64,000 nt of DNA from Peptoniphilus_A genitalis (GCF_949769225.1 NZ_CATKPB010000004.1); one strand, 5' to 3'; counted from the stretch's first letter, positions 40,688 to 50,573 are shown. Notes: generated from the sequence alone by a model not told the origin. Numbers and translations: made by a program.

Positions 40688-43600
40688 TTAATTGCTTGAA
40701 TTTTTAACTATTAAAGTATATCTTTTCGGTGCCGACCCTTCTTTTGCTAGGGCAAGAATATAATCTCCATTCTCAAGCTTTTCGTTGCTAACTTTTGGTT
40801 CGTACGTAATACCACTATAAATTTTAATACTTTCAAAAGAATCTTTATTTTCAATGCATTTCAAAAATTCTTCTACAGTTAAGTTAGTGTCTAAATCTTT
40901 TTTACCCGAACTTATTCTACTTCCAAAAATCCCTTGCCCCAAAACTAAGTTAAATGCATTATCCTTGAATTTTAAGGCCAATTCTTTTTGTTCAAATATT
41001 ATATTATATTCAATTTCATCGCCATTTTCTGCCTTTACAACTAATTTATCCCCTGACACTAAATTATCTCTATCAATTTTTATGGCACCATCTTTATCCT
41101 TAACTAAAAGAGACTGATTATTATCTCCCTTTTCAATATAGGATAAAAACTCTCCTACACTTACATCGTTAGTAATCTTCTTTATACTACTCCTAATTAT
41201 TTTTGCATTCGGTATTATTGTATAATAATTTATTTTTCTATCATCCTTCTTTGAACTAATATTGGTATTAGAAGATTTGCTTTTTTTATTTCCTTCAGTT
41301 ATAACTGTAATTACATAATTAACCTTTGTTCCATCCTCCGCTACAACTTCTAAAAAATCTAACTTTTCAAGTTTATCATCAGAATTCTTTTCAATTTTTT
41401 CATTCCCAAATTTAATAACCTTTAACGATTGATTTTTATGTCCTTTTTTTACATTATTTAAAAATTCTCCTACAGTTACATCATCTGTAATTTTAAACTC
41501 TCCAGACTCTATTAATCTTCGATCCCCTTGTATGATTATTTTTAAATTTTGTTTTCCATTTCCATTATTTGTAGAGGATATACTCGTTTCATTGCTAAGG
41601 TCTTCCTTTTTAGAGCCAACTTCAAATAGTGTAAACTTATCATTTCTTGGGAAAGCTTGAATGTGAGAAGTGTACACAACATTATCTTCTAAATACTCGT
41701 AGGCTTCCTCAAGGGAAATCTTACCATCGTCATCATTATCACCTAATATTTTCCCATTTATTCCAGCAACTTGAGATAAAACTTTTGTGAATTTACCAAC
41801 AGCCTCTTTTTTATCTTCAAAAGAATATTCATCTTCTGAACTTGCTGTTAAAACTTTATATTCATTCGTTGTTAAATATCCTATTGAACGGTCTTGTCCC
41901 AATGATGTAGAAAATGCTCTTTGAATGCTTTCATTAAACTCTCTAGAACTCCTTGATGAGCTTGGTGTAGGAGATGTTACAGCATCAACTTTTTTACCTA
42001 TGAATCCCCCCGCATTACATGAGTCGAAAATCAATACTTTTGTTCCAGGTACTTGATCCAAAGCTTTTCTTAATTCATCGACACTTATCCATGCCTTTAT
42101 TTGAGATTCCTTATCTTTCGCAGAATCTACAGTACAAATGTAACTAATACCATTTATATTGTTTCCATGCCCTGAGTAATACAAATAACTTACATCGTTA
42201 TCATTAGCTCCTTTAAAGGCTTCTTTTATTTTTTCTAAAAATTCTTCCTTTTTAACATTTTCAGCAACAACAACATTCTTAAACCTGTTAGAATCTATCT
42301 CTTGATTTTCAAAAACTTTTTTCATCAAATCTTTGTCATTTTTTGGACCTACCAAATTGAGCTTGCTATTTCCATAATCACTATTTGCAACGATTAAAGC
42401 TCTATAAGTCTTTTTAGCATACTTGATTCTTATCTCTCTTTCTTCTCTTGCTTCTCCTTTTTCAAGTATGAATTTATATCCTTCACCGATATTATTTGTT
42501 TCTAATCCTTTATCATCTAAAATTCTAATGCTTGTTCCCTCGGTAAGTTCAATAGAATTTTTTAAATTATCCAATGTAGTGTTCTCAACAAGTTCTATGA
42601 ATGTTGTACCTAAATTAGAAATAAAACTATTATTCTTTACAACCATCAAAGACTTAGATGGCCCATCCTCAGTTATTATTTTGTATACTCCAACTTTTTT
42701 TCCATTCTCAGCAGTTACTACCAAATAATCTTCATTTGAAATGTTCTCATAATTCATCCTATATTTATAAACATTACCGGCATCTAATCTTCCATTATTT
42801 ATATAAGATTTTTTATAAACTCTTACTACTTGCCTTGGATTTCCTTTTAAAATATTGTTAATAAAATCAGCTACTTTTGTTCTATTACTAATTAATTCAC
42901 GTCCTGATTTTATTATACTATCAGAAATTAGATATTTTTCAGAAGTAATTTTTGTGTCTTCACTTAATGGATTCAAGGCTTTTTTTATATGAATAATGAA
43001 TTTATCGCTTCTAAAGTTTATTCCTGATTTTGGGTCTATATACTTAACAATAATTTGTTTTGTTCCAAACTCAGTATCTTTATCATTTATTTCTAGCTTA
43101 TCTAAATATTCTTTTTTTATTGAAATTGTGTTCTTAGATTTGTTTATATCTAAATATTTTCTATTAAACCTAAATGTACCATCATTAAGTCTTTCAATGG
43201 TATCATCTTTCCAATCTACTGGGAATGGTTCAATATCAACACATCTCTCTAAATCAATTTCATTCTTTTTTAGTTCAATTCCTTTAGAATTTTTAATTCC
43301 AGTTATTTCAAACACGATACCAGCTTGAGGTGCCTTCTTTTGCGTATAAGTAAGCGTACTTAAAGGTGTAACTGTCACAGTTGAATTATTTAAAAATTCT
43401 ACTTTTAATGTTTCCTTTGCATTTAAAACCTTATTATCAGTATCTGTAAAGTGGATTTCTAAGTTATGTGATGATCCATATATTGGAGCTGATATTTTAT
43501 CTAAAAATGATTTTTTTATAGTAATTATATTTCCATCTACAGAAAAATCATTTTCTCTTAAATTACTGTAAGATAACTTGATTTTTAATCCTTTTGCTAA

Positions 43601-46387
43601 ATTTATCCTTGATACATCAATGCTTTCTCCTTTAGAATTTTTGACTGAATTTATTTTTACTTTTAATCCTTCTTCAGGTGCAAATCTTTCATAAATAGTA
43701 GCTTTATTATTTACAAAATTCGCTTGCATTGATGATTTATTTTTAACTGAAATATAAAAAGTCTTTTGTAACTTTGAAATATTGTTTTTCACATCAGTAT
43801 ATTCCAACTTAACTATACAATTTTCCAAAATATTGTTTAATAAATTTTTCCCTAAAATAATTTTGTCTTCTTCATCATTAACTTTAAAATCATTTGTTTC
43901 TTTATCATCAACAAATACTTTAATATTATCTTTAATTTGTGATTTTTCTTTTGTTACATCTTCTCCAGATTTATTCTTAATACTAGAAATTTCTATTGGA
44001 AGTTCTATGGCATCTTTAAAAGTTATTTCTGTAAATTCTGGATTTATCGAAAAACTAGAATAGTCATTATCTCTAATTTTTAGAATATTAACTTTTTCTT
44101 TATCAATACTTGCATTGTTTTGTAAATTAGCATTGGGTAGATCTATTGTTAAGTTATCTGAAATAACCAACGATGGATTTATTTTTACCTTTCCGCTGCC
44201 ATTGCCAACAATCTTTAATGATTTAATTTTTTTACTTTTAATATTTTCATTTGGTATCGTTAAATCATTATCATCATCTTTTACAATTACTAAATCCTCT
44301 TTTTGAAGACGAGAATATTCACTATTAAGTTCATTAATAGGATTCTTAAACCTATTTTCGTATTTAAAGTATATAGGTGTACAATTTAATACACCTTGAT
44401 TTTTATCATTTAATTCCTTTTCTTGTATTGTATTAACCATAAATAAATCTTTTAATAACTTGTTCTTATCGTTATAGTATTGATTATTTATTTTTACACC
44501 ATATACCGATTTTTCAGTGTATCCAATTCCAAGTCCTACTTCAAATTTATTAGAAGGCTTTTCTACAGTATCACTAAAATTTTCTTTACTCATTATTTCT
44601 TTAGAGCCATATTTAGAAATAATATTATTCTTTATATTTATTTCTTTTCCTTTGCCAAATAATGTTATATCAATTCCATTTTGACCAATATTATCCAAAA
44701 TATTATCTTCTACAGTTAAGCTCGCATTTTCTTTTGCAGTAACCCCTATACCATGATAAGCATAATCTGAAATTTTATTTCCTCTTATTTCTGTTAATGT
44801 ATCATTACCAGTAGCTTTGTTAATTGATATTGCAGCTGAGTTGTATTGCTTACTATTAATAGCTGCTCCATTACCTTTTATAATATTATTATTTATCTTT
44901 AAATAGCCTTGATTTAAGGTACTCATAATTTTTATAGCATTCTTAGCATTTGCTGTATTTCTACCAAAATCAAATGTATTGTTTATAATTTCAATATTTG
45001 ATATAGCATTTTTACTATTCTTAGGTGATTGACTTATAGCTGAATCGTATATCATGCTTTCTTTAGGCGTTTTCTCAAGGTTAAAATTTAATCCATTTAT
45101 TATTTTTGTAGAATTATACAAATCCAATCCACCATTAATATTATTACCTTTAAACCCTAAAACGATCTTACTTGTTTCAAATGGTTTATCAAGTTTAACA
45201 TTACCAACAAAAAGTGTTATATCAATGTTATTGTTTTTTTCATCATAAGGAACAAATTCATTCTCTTTGCCCATATAAATACCACTTATCGTTTCTGGTA
45301 ACTGATTAGTGTATTTTTCGCATTTTATTTTAATATTGTCAGCATATAGTAAAACTTTTGAATTGTCTTTAAAAATTTTCCCAATAAAATATTTATCGGA
45401 AGTTAAGTACTTTTCTTTTAAAATATTTTTTATAGCATCTTTATTATCTGAGTCTTTTACATCAAAAATAAAAAAGTTTTTATCAACTTGAACCATGGAT
45501 AAAGGATTAGATGAATCTTCTGATTTGTTTGGATTACTTGGTGTAACAGAATGCTCAGATTCCTTAATATCTTCATTATTATTTTCTTTCGATTCGTTTT
45601 CTATGTTCATAGTTCCGTTATTGTTATAATTAGATTTATTCTTAGAATGGCTTGATTTGTAACTATCAACATTATTATTCTCTTTTTTATCCGTTTCTAA
45701 TTTCTTATTAAGATCTTTATTTGTCTTAGCATTTCTTGCTCTAAAATCTATTATATCTGCTTCCGCATTATCTATTAAGCTACAAACTTCCGCTCTTGTT
45801 ATGTTTTTATTCGCTTGAAAAGTTCCATCTGGATACCCTTTCATATACCCTTTTGCTACTACATAATCTATTGAAGCTTTAGCCCATGTTGGAAGATTAT
45901 CTTTAAAATCTACCCTACTTTCAACTTTATCACTATTTATTTTCATAAATATCCTTGTCAAAAAAGTAGCTGCTTCAGCCCTAGACATTTCCGCATTAGG
46001 TCTAAAAGTTCCATCTGGATACCCATTTGTATAATCTTCTCCTACAGCAACTGAAATTGCATCATAATACCAAGAATCCGATAATACATCTTTAAATTTT
46101 ACATTAGCCTTTTTTGAAAATCCAAATGATTTGTTAACTAAGCTAATGAACTCCCCTCTGGTTATATTTTTGTGGGGTTTAAAAGTCCCATCAGAATATC
46201 CCTTAACTATTCCCTTGTCTGCCAACTTGATGATACTATTTTTCCCCCAATAATTTTCTGATACATCATTAAATTTTAAAGATTCATCAGATGAATGTGC
46301 AAAACACGAACTAGGTAAAATAGATATTGACATCGTTAAAACTAATAAATATAATACCACTTTTGAAAAAATATTATTTTTTCCCAT
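40688..46387 (-). CDS. giant SLH-anchored surface protein with caspase-like (C14) protease domain
   Basis: A 1,899-residue secreted protein. A signal peptide (1-30, ending SSCFA) is followed by three SLH domains (about 36-205; e.g. GYSDGTFKPHKNITRGEF), a low-complexity Asn/Lys/Ser linker (to about 295), and a right-handed beta-helix region (about 400-600, with rungs such as NIEIINNTFDF and LTVEDNILDNIGQNGI). Then come three Ig-like modules of about 110 residues (to about 1150). Next is a caspase-like domain (about 1327-1510): RALIVANSDYGNSKLNLVG, then catalytic His1407 in YYSGHGN and Cys1457 in IFDSCNAGGF, 50 residues apart as in C14 peptidases. An EF-hand-like loop, DNDDDGKISLEE, follows. 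Five copies of a small module ending in VxAExGxxxxYxI lie at about 1168, 1262, 1631, 1738 and 1832. An extended -10 (TGCTATAAT) lies about 115 bases upstream. The substrate is unknown. Confidence 0.85.
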   Translation of the reverse strand: MGKNNIFSKVVLYLLVLTMSISILPSSCFAHSSDESLKFNDVSENYWGKNSIIKLADKGIVKGYSDGTFKPHKNITRGEFISLVNKSFGFSKKANVKFKDVLSDSWYYDAISVAVGEDYTNGYPDGTFRPNAEMSRAEAATFLTRIFMKINSDKVESRVDFKDNLPTWAKASIDYVVAKGYMKGYPDGTFQANKNITRAEVCSLIDNAEADIIDFRARNAKTNKDLNKKLETDKKENNNVDSYKSSHSKNKSNYNNNGTMNIENESKENNNEDIKESEHSVTPSNPNKSEDSSNPLSMVQVDKNFFIFDVKDSDNKDAIKNILKEKYLTSDKYFIGKIFKDNSKVLLYADNIKIKCEKYTNQLPETISGIYMGKENEFVPYDEKNNNIDITLFVGNVKLDKPFETSKIVLGFKGNNINGGLDLYNSTKIINGLNFNLEKTPKESMIYDSAISQSPKNSKNAISNIEIINNTFDFGRNTANAKNAIKIMSTLNQGYLKINNNIIKGNGAAINSKQYNSAAISINKATGNDTLTEIRGNKISDYAYHGIGVTAKENASLTVEDNILDNIGQNGIDITLFGKGKEINIKNNIISKYGSKEIMSKENFSDTVEKPSNKFEVGLGIGYTEKSVYGVKINNQYYNDKNKLLKDLFMVNTIQEKELNDKNQGVLNCTPIYFKYENRFKNPINELNSEYSRLQKEDLVIVKDDDNDLTIPNENIKSKKIKSLKIVGNGSGKVKINPSLVISDNLTIDLPNANLQNNASIDKEKVNILKIRDNDYSSFSINPEFTEITFKDAIELPIEISSIKNKSGEDVTKEKSQIKDNIKVFVDDKETNDFKVNDEEDKIILGKNLLNNILENCIVKLEYTDVKNNISKLQKTFYISVKNKSSMQANFVNNKATIYERFAPEEGLKVKINSVKNSKGESIDVSRINLAKGLKIKLSYSNLRENDFSVDGNIITIKKSFLDKISAPIYGSSHNLEIHFTDTDNKVLNAKETLKVEFLNNSTVTVTPLSTLTYTQKKAPQAGIVFEITGIKNSKGIELKKNEIDLERCVDIEPFPVDWKDDTIERLNDGTFRFNRKYLDINKSKNTISIKKEYLDKLEINDKDTEFGTKQIIVKYIDPKSGINFRSDKFIIHIKKALNPLSEDTKITSEKYLISDSIIKSGRELISNRTKVADFINNILKGNPRQVVRVYKKSYINNGRLDAGNVYKYRMNYENISNEDYLVVTAENGKKVGVYKIITEDGPSKSLMVVKNNSFISNLGTTFIELVENTTLDNLKNSIELTEGTSIRILDDKGLETNNIGEGYKFILEKGEAREEREIRIKYAKKTYRALIVANSDYGNSKLNLVGPKNDKDLMKKVFENQEIDSNRFKNVVVAENVKKEEFLEKIKEAFKGANDNDVSYLYYSGHGNNINGISYICTVDSAKDKESQIKAWISVDELRKALDQVPGTKVLIFDSCNAGGFIGKKVDAVTSPTPSSSRSSREFNESIQRAFSTSLGQDRSIGYLTTNEYKVLTASSEDEYSFEDKKEAVGKFTKVLSQVAGINGKILGDNDDDGKISLEEAYEYLEDNVVYTSHIQAFPRNDKFTLFEVGSKKEDLSNETSISSTNNGNGKQNLKIIIQGDRRLIESGEFKITDDVTVGEFLNNVKKGHKNQSLKVIKFGNEKIEKNSDDKLEKLDFLEVVAEDGTKVNYVITVITEGNKKSKSSNTNISSKKDDRKINYYTIIPNAKIIRSSIKKITNDVSVGEFLSYIEKGDNNQSLLVKDKDGAIKIDRDNLVSGDKLVVKAENGDEIEYNIIFEQKELALKFKDNAFNLVLGQGIFGSRISSGKKDLDTNLTVEEFLKCIENKDSFESIKIYSGITYEPKVSNEKLENGDYILALAKEGSAPKRYTLIVKNSSN

Positions 46388-46502
46388 TTATATGTCCTCC
46401 TAAAATTAGATTTATGAATCACTCTAATAATTCACATGACATTTAATATCATCAGCTAATATTTATTTTATAGGTTCCCTAAATGATAATAAATACCAAC
46501 TA

Positions 46503-46510
46503 ATTATAGC
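46503..46510 (-). promoter_or_regulatory. extended -10 of the SLH-caspase gene
   Basis: TGCTATAAT on the minus strand is a perfect -10 box with an extended TGn. No clear -35 box. It is about 115 bases before the start codon. Confidence 0.45.
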
Positions 46511-46544
46511 AAAAGGCATAACTAGCTTGTGTACGATTTTTCAG

Positions 46545-46628
46545 TAATAAAATTAAAAGCTGAGTTTTAAACTCAACCTACATTGGTAATTAATTTCCAT
46601 TTTAATAGGTGTATTGTTTTCTCAGCTT
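46545..46628 (-). terminator. possible terminator after the metA-lysC fusion gene
   Basis: AAAGCTGAG and CTCAGCTTT pair across about 50 bases. The 3' arm is followed by TAATTTTATT on the minus strand. The long loop makes it a weak call. Confidence 0.4.
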
Positions 46629-46634
46629 TCTTCT

Positions 46635-48431
46635 TTAATCCTTTATAATTGTCCCGTGATTTTCTGGGTTGTTGGTGTTTAGTATTTTTATGGTTATATT
46701 TTTCTTTGCAACGGGGCTTATGGCATCTTCTTGATAGACTTGGGCTCCCTCGCCAATTATTTCCTTTAGCTCCGTGTAGGAAAGCTTGTCAATAGTCTTG
46801 GCATCTGGGTCCCTATTGGGGTCAGATGTCATGATACCATTTACGTCAGTCCAGTTTTCGTAGACCTTGGAGTCAAGAGCATAGGCAATGAGGCTGCCTG
46901 TATAGTCGCTGCCTCCCCTTGTAAATGTTACAATCTTGCCCTCCTTGTCGCTTCCATAGAAGCCTGGGACAACTGCCTTTTTATTTTCTCCAATGTGACT
47001 TTGAATTGCCCTCTTGGACTTTTCTATGTCAACTTGTCCCCTATCGTCAAAGATAATTAGGTCCTTGGCATCAATAAAGTCGTAGTTCAAATATTTGGCA
47101 AGGAGCTTGGCATTTAAGTATTCTCCCCTGGACACAATAAAGTCCTTGTCCCTAGAATCTTTTATGTCGTCAAAGACAAATTTCAATTCATCATTCCAAA
47201 ATTCTTCAAGTCCCAGGTCCTCTGCTATGGACAAGAACCTGTTTTTAATCTTTTCAACTTGCTTGTCACGAGTTAAGTTCTGTACTTCCAACTCTTCTTC
47301 AAGGGACTTGATAATTTCCCTAACTTCTTCAATCCTCAAGTTTTTATCAGAAAGAGAAATCAATTCATCAGTAATCTTTGTATCCTTTTTAAACCTTCTT
47401 CCCGGAGCAGAAACTACAATTACGTCCCTGTCCTCCTTGGAGAAGATAATTTTCTTAACCTTGGCAAATTGTCCTGCATCCTTTAGGGAGCTGCCGCCAA
47501 ATTTTGAAACTGACTTGCCCTCAATGCTATCAATGGCAAAGGGCGTTTCTTGGTAGACACAATAGTTGAGCCAGTTGGAAAAGAAGAGGTTGCCCGCAGA
47601 CCTCCACCTAATTTTTATGTCCTTCTTAGGGTCGTTGTCTTCATAATAATTTATTGGTGGGCTGATCTTTTTGCCTTGAGAAAGGTCCCTGATGTACTCA
47701 TTGTGTAGGGTGTCCTTGTCATATTCCCAGTGGCCAAAATTAAAGACGAACCTATTGTCCTTAGTCGTCACAAGGGATACTCCAGTGTCAGGTCTTGCTG
47801 CAAGGACTTCCAAGTCAGAAAAGTCTTCAAAGTCTTCGATGTCGACATAAGTGTGCCTTGATGTTGGAACCAAGAAGCTATCATCAAATCCCTTTACAAT
47901 TTTATTTTCTTTTAGCTTGTCAAACTCAAAGACTCCAAAGATTTTTTCATCGCTAAGCTTGTGCTCGATCTTGTAGTAGTGATAGAGGGCAGCTTGGGCA
48001 GACCAGCAGATAAACATTGTGGAGTAGACATTCTTCTTGGCGAATTCAAAAATTGTCTTTAGCTCGTCCCAGTATTTTATTTTTTCATAGGCTAGGGTCT
48101 CAATTGGCGCCCCAGTAATTATCATGGCGTCATACTTGTTGTTTTTTATGTCATCGTAAGTCTTGTAAAAGGACTTCAACCTCTTAGTGTCGGAGTTATT
48201 TGGGTCGTAGGACTCCATCCTCACAAGGTCAATATTAATTTGAAGGGCTGTGTTTGAAAGCATCCTCAAGAGTTGTAACTCAGTTTCTTCCTTCTTGGGC
48301 ATCAAGTTTACAATAGCAATGCTAAGGGGTCTTATGTCCTGCTTAATGGCAGAGGAATCCCTCATTGTAAAAATATTTTCTCTTTGTAAAACTTCTTCAA
48401 CAATTAAATCTCTTGGTATTATTAACGGCAT
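46635..48431 (-). CDS. bifunctional homoserine O-acetyltransferase (MetA) - aspartokinase fusion
   Basis: One uninterrupted 598-residue ORF holds two enzymes. Residues 1-302 are MetA: ITGAPIE, catalytic Cys142 in MFICWSAQAAL, and His234/Glu236 in NFGHWEYDKDTL. Glu111 in GAPIET occupies the position where Glu favours acetyl-CoA and Gly favours succinyl-CoA. Residues about 306-598 are an aspartokinase catalytic domain: SVSKFGGSSLKDAGQF, VIVVSAPG, VVPGFYGSD, TRGGSDYTGSLIA and NWTDVNGIMTSDP. The chain ends at NTNNPENHGTII, where other aspartokinases go on to ACT domains, so allosteric control seems to be missing. MetA makes O-acetylhomoserine; aspartokinase makes aspartyl phosphate. They are steps 1 and 4 of the methionine branch. 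Expression is under a T-box with an AUG specifier. Confidence 0.92.
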   Translation of the reverse strand: MPLIIPRDLIVEEVLQRENIFTMRDSSAIKQDIRPLSIAIVNLMPKKEETELQLLRMLSNTALQINIDLVRMESYDPNNSDTKRLKSFYKTYDDIKNNKYDAMIITGAPIETLAYEKIKYWDELKTIFEFAKKNVYSTMFICWSAQAALYHYYKIEHKLSDEKIFGVFEFDKLKENKIVKGFDDSFLVPTSRHTYVDIEDFEDFSDLEVLAARPDTGVSLVTTKDNRFVFNFGHWEYDKDTLHNEYIRDLSQGKKISPPINYYEDNDPKKDIKIRWRSAGNLFFSNWLNYCVYQETPFAIDSIEGKSVSKFGGSSLKDAGQFAKVKKIIFSKEDRDVIVVSAPGRRFKKDTKITDELISLSDKNLRIEEVREIIKSLEEELEVQNLTRDKQVEKIKNRFLSIAEDLGLEEFWNDELKFVFDDIKDSRDKDFIVSRGEYLNAKLLAKYLNYDFIDAKDLIIFDDRGQVDIEKSKRAIQSHIGENKKAVVPGFYGSDKEGKIVTFTRGGSDYTGSLIAYALDSKVYENWTDVNGIMTSDPNRDPDAKTIDKLSYTELKEIIGEGAQVYQEDAISPVAKKNITIKILNTNNPENHGTIIKD

Positions 48432-48476
48432 TTCTATTCTCCTCTTTTTTTATTTGTACTTGAGGAAGGAAAACAA

Positions 48477-48722
48477 TAAAAAAAGCTTTCATCCATAAAG
48501 GACGAAAGCTATTTCGTGTTACCACCTTAATTTTCTCCCAGCTCGCGCTGAAAGACTCTTCAAGTACTATCATACTCTATCGCTATAACGGGCGCGCCCG
48601 TGCCTATCTAAATATCGATAGACCCTCAAGAAGGACCATGTTCTCCTAATCTTCTTCTACTTCTCTCACCAAACGAAGCTCTCTTTAATCAGTCAAAAAG
48701 GATACTCTTCCTCTTATTGAGT
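48477..48722 (-). promoter_or_regulatory. T-box leader, methionine specifier
   Basis: On the minus strand the leader has basal Stem I (CTCAATAAGAGGA with TCCTTCTTGAG), then AGAGTA on the 5' side of the specifier loop and GAACATGG on its 3' side. The codon offered is therefore AUG. AGAGAGC and GGTGAGAG follow as in Stem I. The T-box sequence AAGGTGGTAACACGAA is at 48528-48513. The terminator AGCTTTCGTCC/GGATGAAAGCT with seven T is at 48510-48478. Uncharged tRNA-Met should turn on the metA-lysC fusion gene. Confidence 0.9.
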
Positions 48723-48769
48723 TATTTTTTATTATAATAGCATCAAAATTTTTTTATGTCAATTAGTAA

Positions 48770-48970
48770 AAAATTGTAAGCTTATAATTTTTATTAGCTT
48801 GCAATTTTTTATGACTTCATAAGTTCTTATCACTTTACAGCTCTTTATGACTTCATAACTTCTTATCAACTTATACCATATTATGACTTCACAGTTTATT
48901 ATAAGCTTAGATTTATCTCCTACTTTGTAAGCTATTAAAACTTATTGATTTCTCATAACCCTATAAATCC
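48770..48970. repeat. degenerate ~36-bp intergenic tandem repeats
   Basis: Three clear drifting copies begin with TTATGACTTCATAAGTTC, TTATGACTTCATAACTTC and TTATGACTTCACAGTTTA, spaced about 36 bases. They share vocabulary (as reverse complement) with the repeats at 20478-20685 and 10980-11150. No ORF. Confidence 0.6.
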
Positions 48971-48973
48971 CAC

Positions 48974-49002
48974 AAAAAAGAGAGGCTCTTGCCTCTCTTT
49001 TT
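48974..49002 (-). terminator. terminator of the citrate lyase operon
   Basis: AAGAGAGGC-AAGA-GCCTCTCTT, a perfect 9-bp stem, followed by TTTTG on the minus strand. Confidence 0.88.
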
Positions 49003-49025
49003 ATTAGTATAGTTAGAATTTATTT

Positions 49026-50573
49026 TTAAGCTTCTTTCTTAATTACATCTATTATAGAACCATCTCTGTATTCTACAACTGCAACTACCTCGTCAGAGAA
49101 TTCAACTTCTTCAGGTTTACCTGTAAGTTTTTCTGCCATTTCTTGTAGTTCCTTGATGTCCTTAAGTTCAATTCCAGCCTTTTGGAATTTTTCGATTAAG
49201 TCTTGTCTCTTTGGATTTACAGAAATACCATAGTCAGTACAGATTACGTCAACAGATTCTCCTGGTGTACAAACTGTTGTAACCTTGTCTTTGACAATTG
49301 GATTTCTTGATCTTACAAGCGGTGCAAGTATAAGTGACATTTCTGCACCTGGTGCTGTATCTTGGTGACCACCAACTGCTTGGTTAATAACTCCGTCTGA
49401 TCTTGTCATTACGTTTACGTTGAAGTCAGTGTCAACTTCAAGAGCTCCAAGTAATACAAAGTCAAGAGTGTTAACTGCAGGAGTTGGGTTGTTAGGGTTT
49501 GCGTAAGATGATGCAGTTTGTTCAAAGTGTTTTGGATTTTCACGAATTGATCTTACTGCGTCAAGGTCAAAGGATTGTGTATCGTAGATACCATCGATAA
49601 GACCTTCTTCAAGCATTGTTACCATATAACCTGTGATTCCACCAAGGGCCATTGATGCCTTGATGCCATCTTTTTTCATTTCTTCACGAAGAAGTTTTGC
49701 TACTGCAAGAGTTGAACCTGCTGCACCAGTTTGGAATCTAAAACCGTCCTTATAAAGTCCAGATGCCTTGATTGCCTTAACTGCGTTGTTAGCAATTAAT
49801 AGGTCACGTGGGTTGTCGTTAAATCTAATTGATCCAGAAACAATTCCCTTTGGATCACCAATTGCATCAACTTCTACAACATAGTCAACATACATCATGC
49901 CAATTGAAGCAGGAATATTTGGGAATGGTACAAGGTTATCTGTGATTGCAACTACACAATCAGCATACTGTGCGTCAACAATTGCATAACCAAGTGATCC
50001 ACAAGCTGCCTTTCCTTCTCGACCATTAATGTTTCCATATTCGTCACATGCTGGTGCTGCAAGGAAGGCTACATCAATATGAAGTTCTCCATCTTCAATA
50101 GCTCTTGCACGTCCGCCGTGGGAACGAATGATACAAGGTTTTTTAAGGATACCTTGAGAAATTTTTTCTCCAAGTTCTCCTCTTAGTCCAGATGATTGAA
50201 TTCCAGTGATAACACCTTGTTCAATTAGTGGAATTAGTTTGTCGTGGCATGGTGAAAGTGATGATGGAGCAAGTGTTAGGTCCTTGATGCCCATATCAGC
50301 AATAACTTGCATAACCATGTTTACAACATAGTCACCATTTCTTAGGTGGTGGTGGAAGGAAATTGTCATTCCGTCCTTAAGTCCACTTTTCTTAACAGCT
50401 TCTTCAATAGAACCTAGAAGTTTTTTCTCACTTCTATTTCCATATCTGATTTTTGGAGAAGCCTTTCTTTCAGTTCTAAGATATTTGCCTTCGCCTTTGA
50501 AAGGAACAAGTTCGCCAATGCCTTCAAGGTATTCAGGGATATCTCTTCCTACTGCATTTTTATTATAGTTCAT
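49026..50573 (-). CDS. citF: citrate lyase alpha subunit (citrate CoA-transferase)
   Basis: CitF exchanges the acetyl group on the acyl carrier CitD for citrate, giving citryl-ACP. It has 515 residues from the ATG at 50573, where AGGAGG lies six bases upstream; the TTG before it is too close. The two CoA-transferase-like halves show blocks such as HHHLRNGDYVVNMVM, SHGGRARAIEDGELHIDVAF and GGHQDTAPGAEMSLI. It is the last gene of citS-citD-citE-citF and overlaps citE by 11 bases. Confidence 0.95.
   Translation of the reverse strand: MNYNKNAVGRDIPEYLEGIGELVPFKGEGKYLRTERKASPKIRYGNRSEKKLLGSIEEAVKKSGLKDGMTISFHHHLRNGDYVVNMVMQVIADMGIKDLTLAPSSLSPCHDKLIPLIEQGVITGIQSSGLRGELGEKISQGILKKPCIIRSHGGRARAIEDGELHIDVAFLAAPACDEYGNINGREGKAACGSLGYAIVDAQYADCVVAITDNLVPFPNIPASIGMMYVDYVVEVDAIGDPKGIVSGSIRFNDNPRDLLIANNAVKAIKASGLYKDGFRFQTGAAGSTLAVAKLLREEMKKDGIKASMALGGITGYMVTMLEEGLIDGIYDTQSFDLDAVRSIRENPKHFEQTASSYANPNNPTPAVNTLDFVLLGALEVDTDFNVNVMTRSDGVINQAVGGHQDTAPGAEMSLILAPLVRSRNPIVKDKVTTVCTPGESVDVICTDYGISVNPKRQDLIEKFQKAGIELKDIKELQEMAEKLTGKPEEVEFSDEVVAVVEYRDGSIIDVIKKEA

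Noticed and set aside
42423..42728. Several plus-strand ORFs of 60-110 codons within 40854-45491
   Set aside because: All are antisense to the continuous SLH-caspase reading frame, rich in Ser/Phe/Leu as expected from AT-rich complements, and lack ribosome binding sites.
48478..48722. Possible tRNA or other structured RNA upstream of the metA-lysC gene
   Set aside because: The structure, the T-box sequence and the terminator match a T-box leader; there is no cloverleaf with a CCA-type end.
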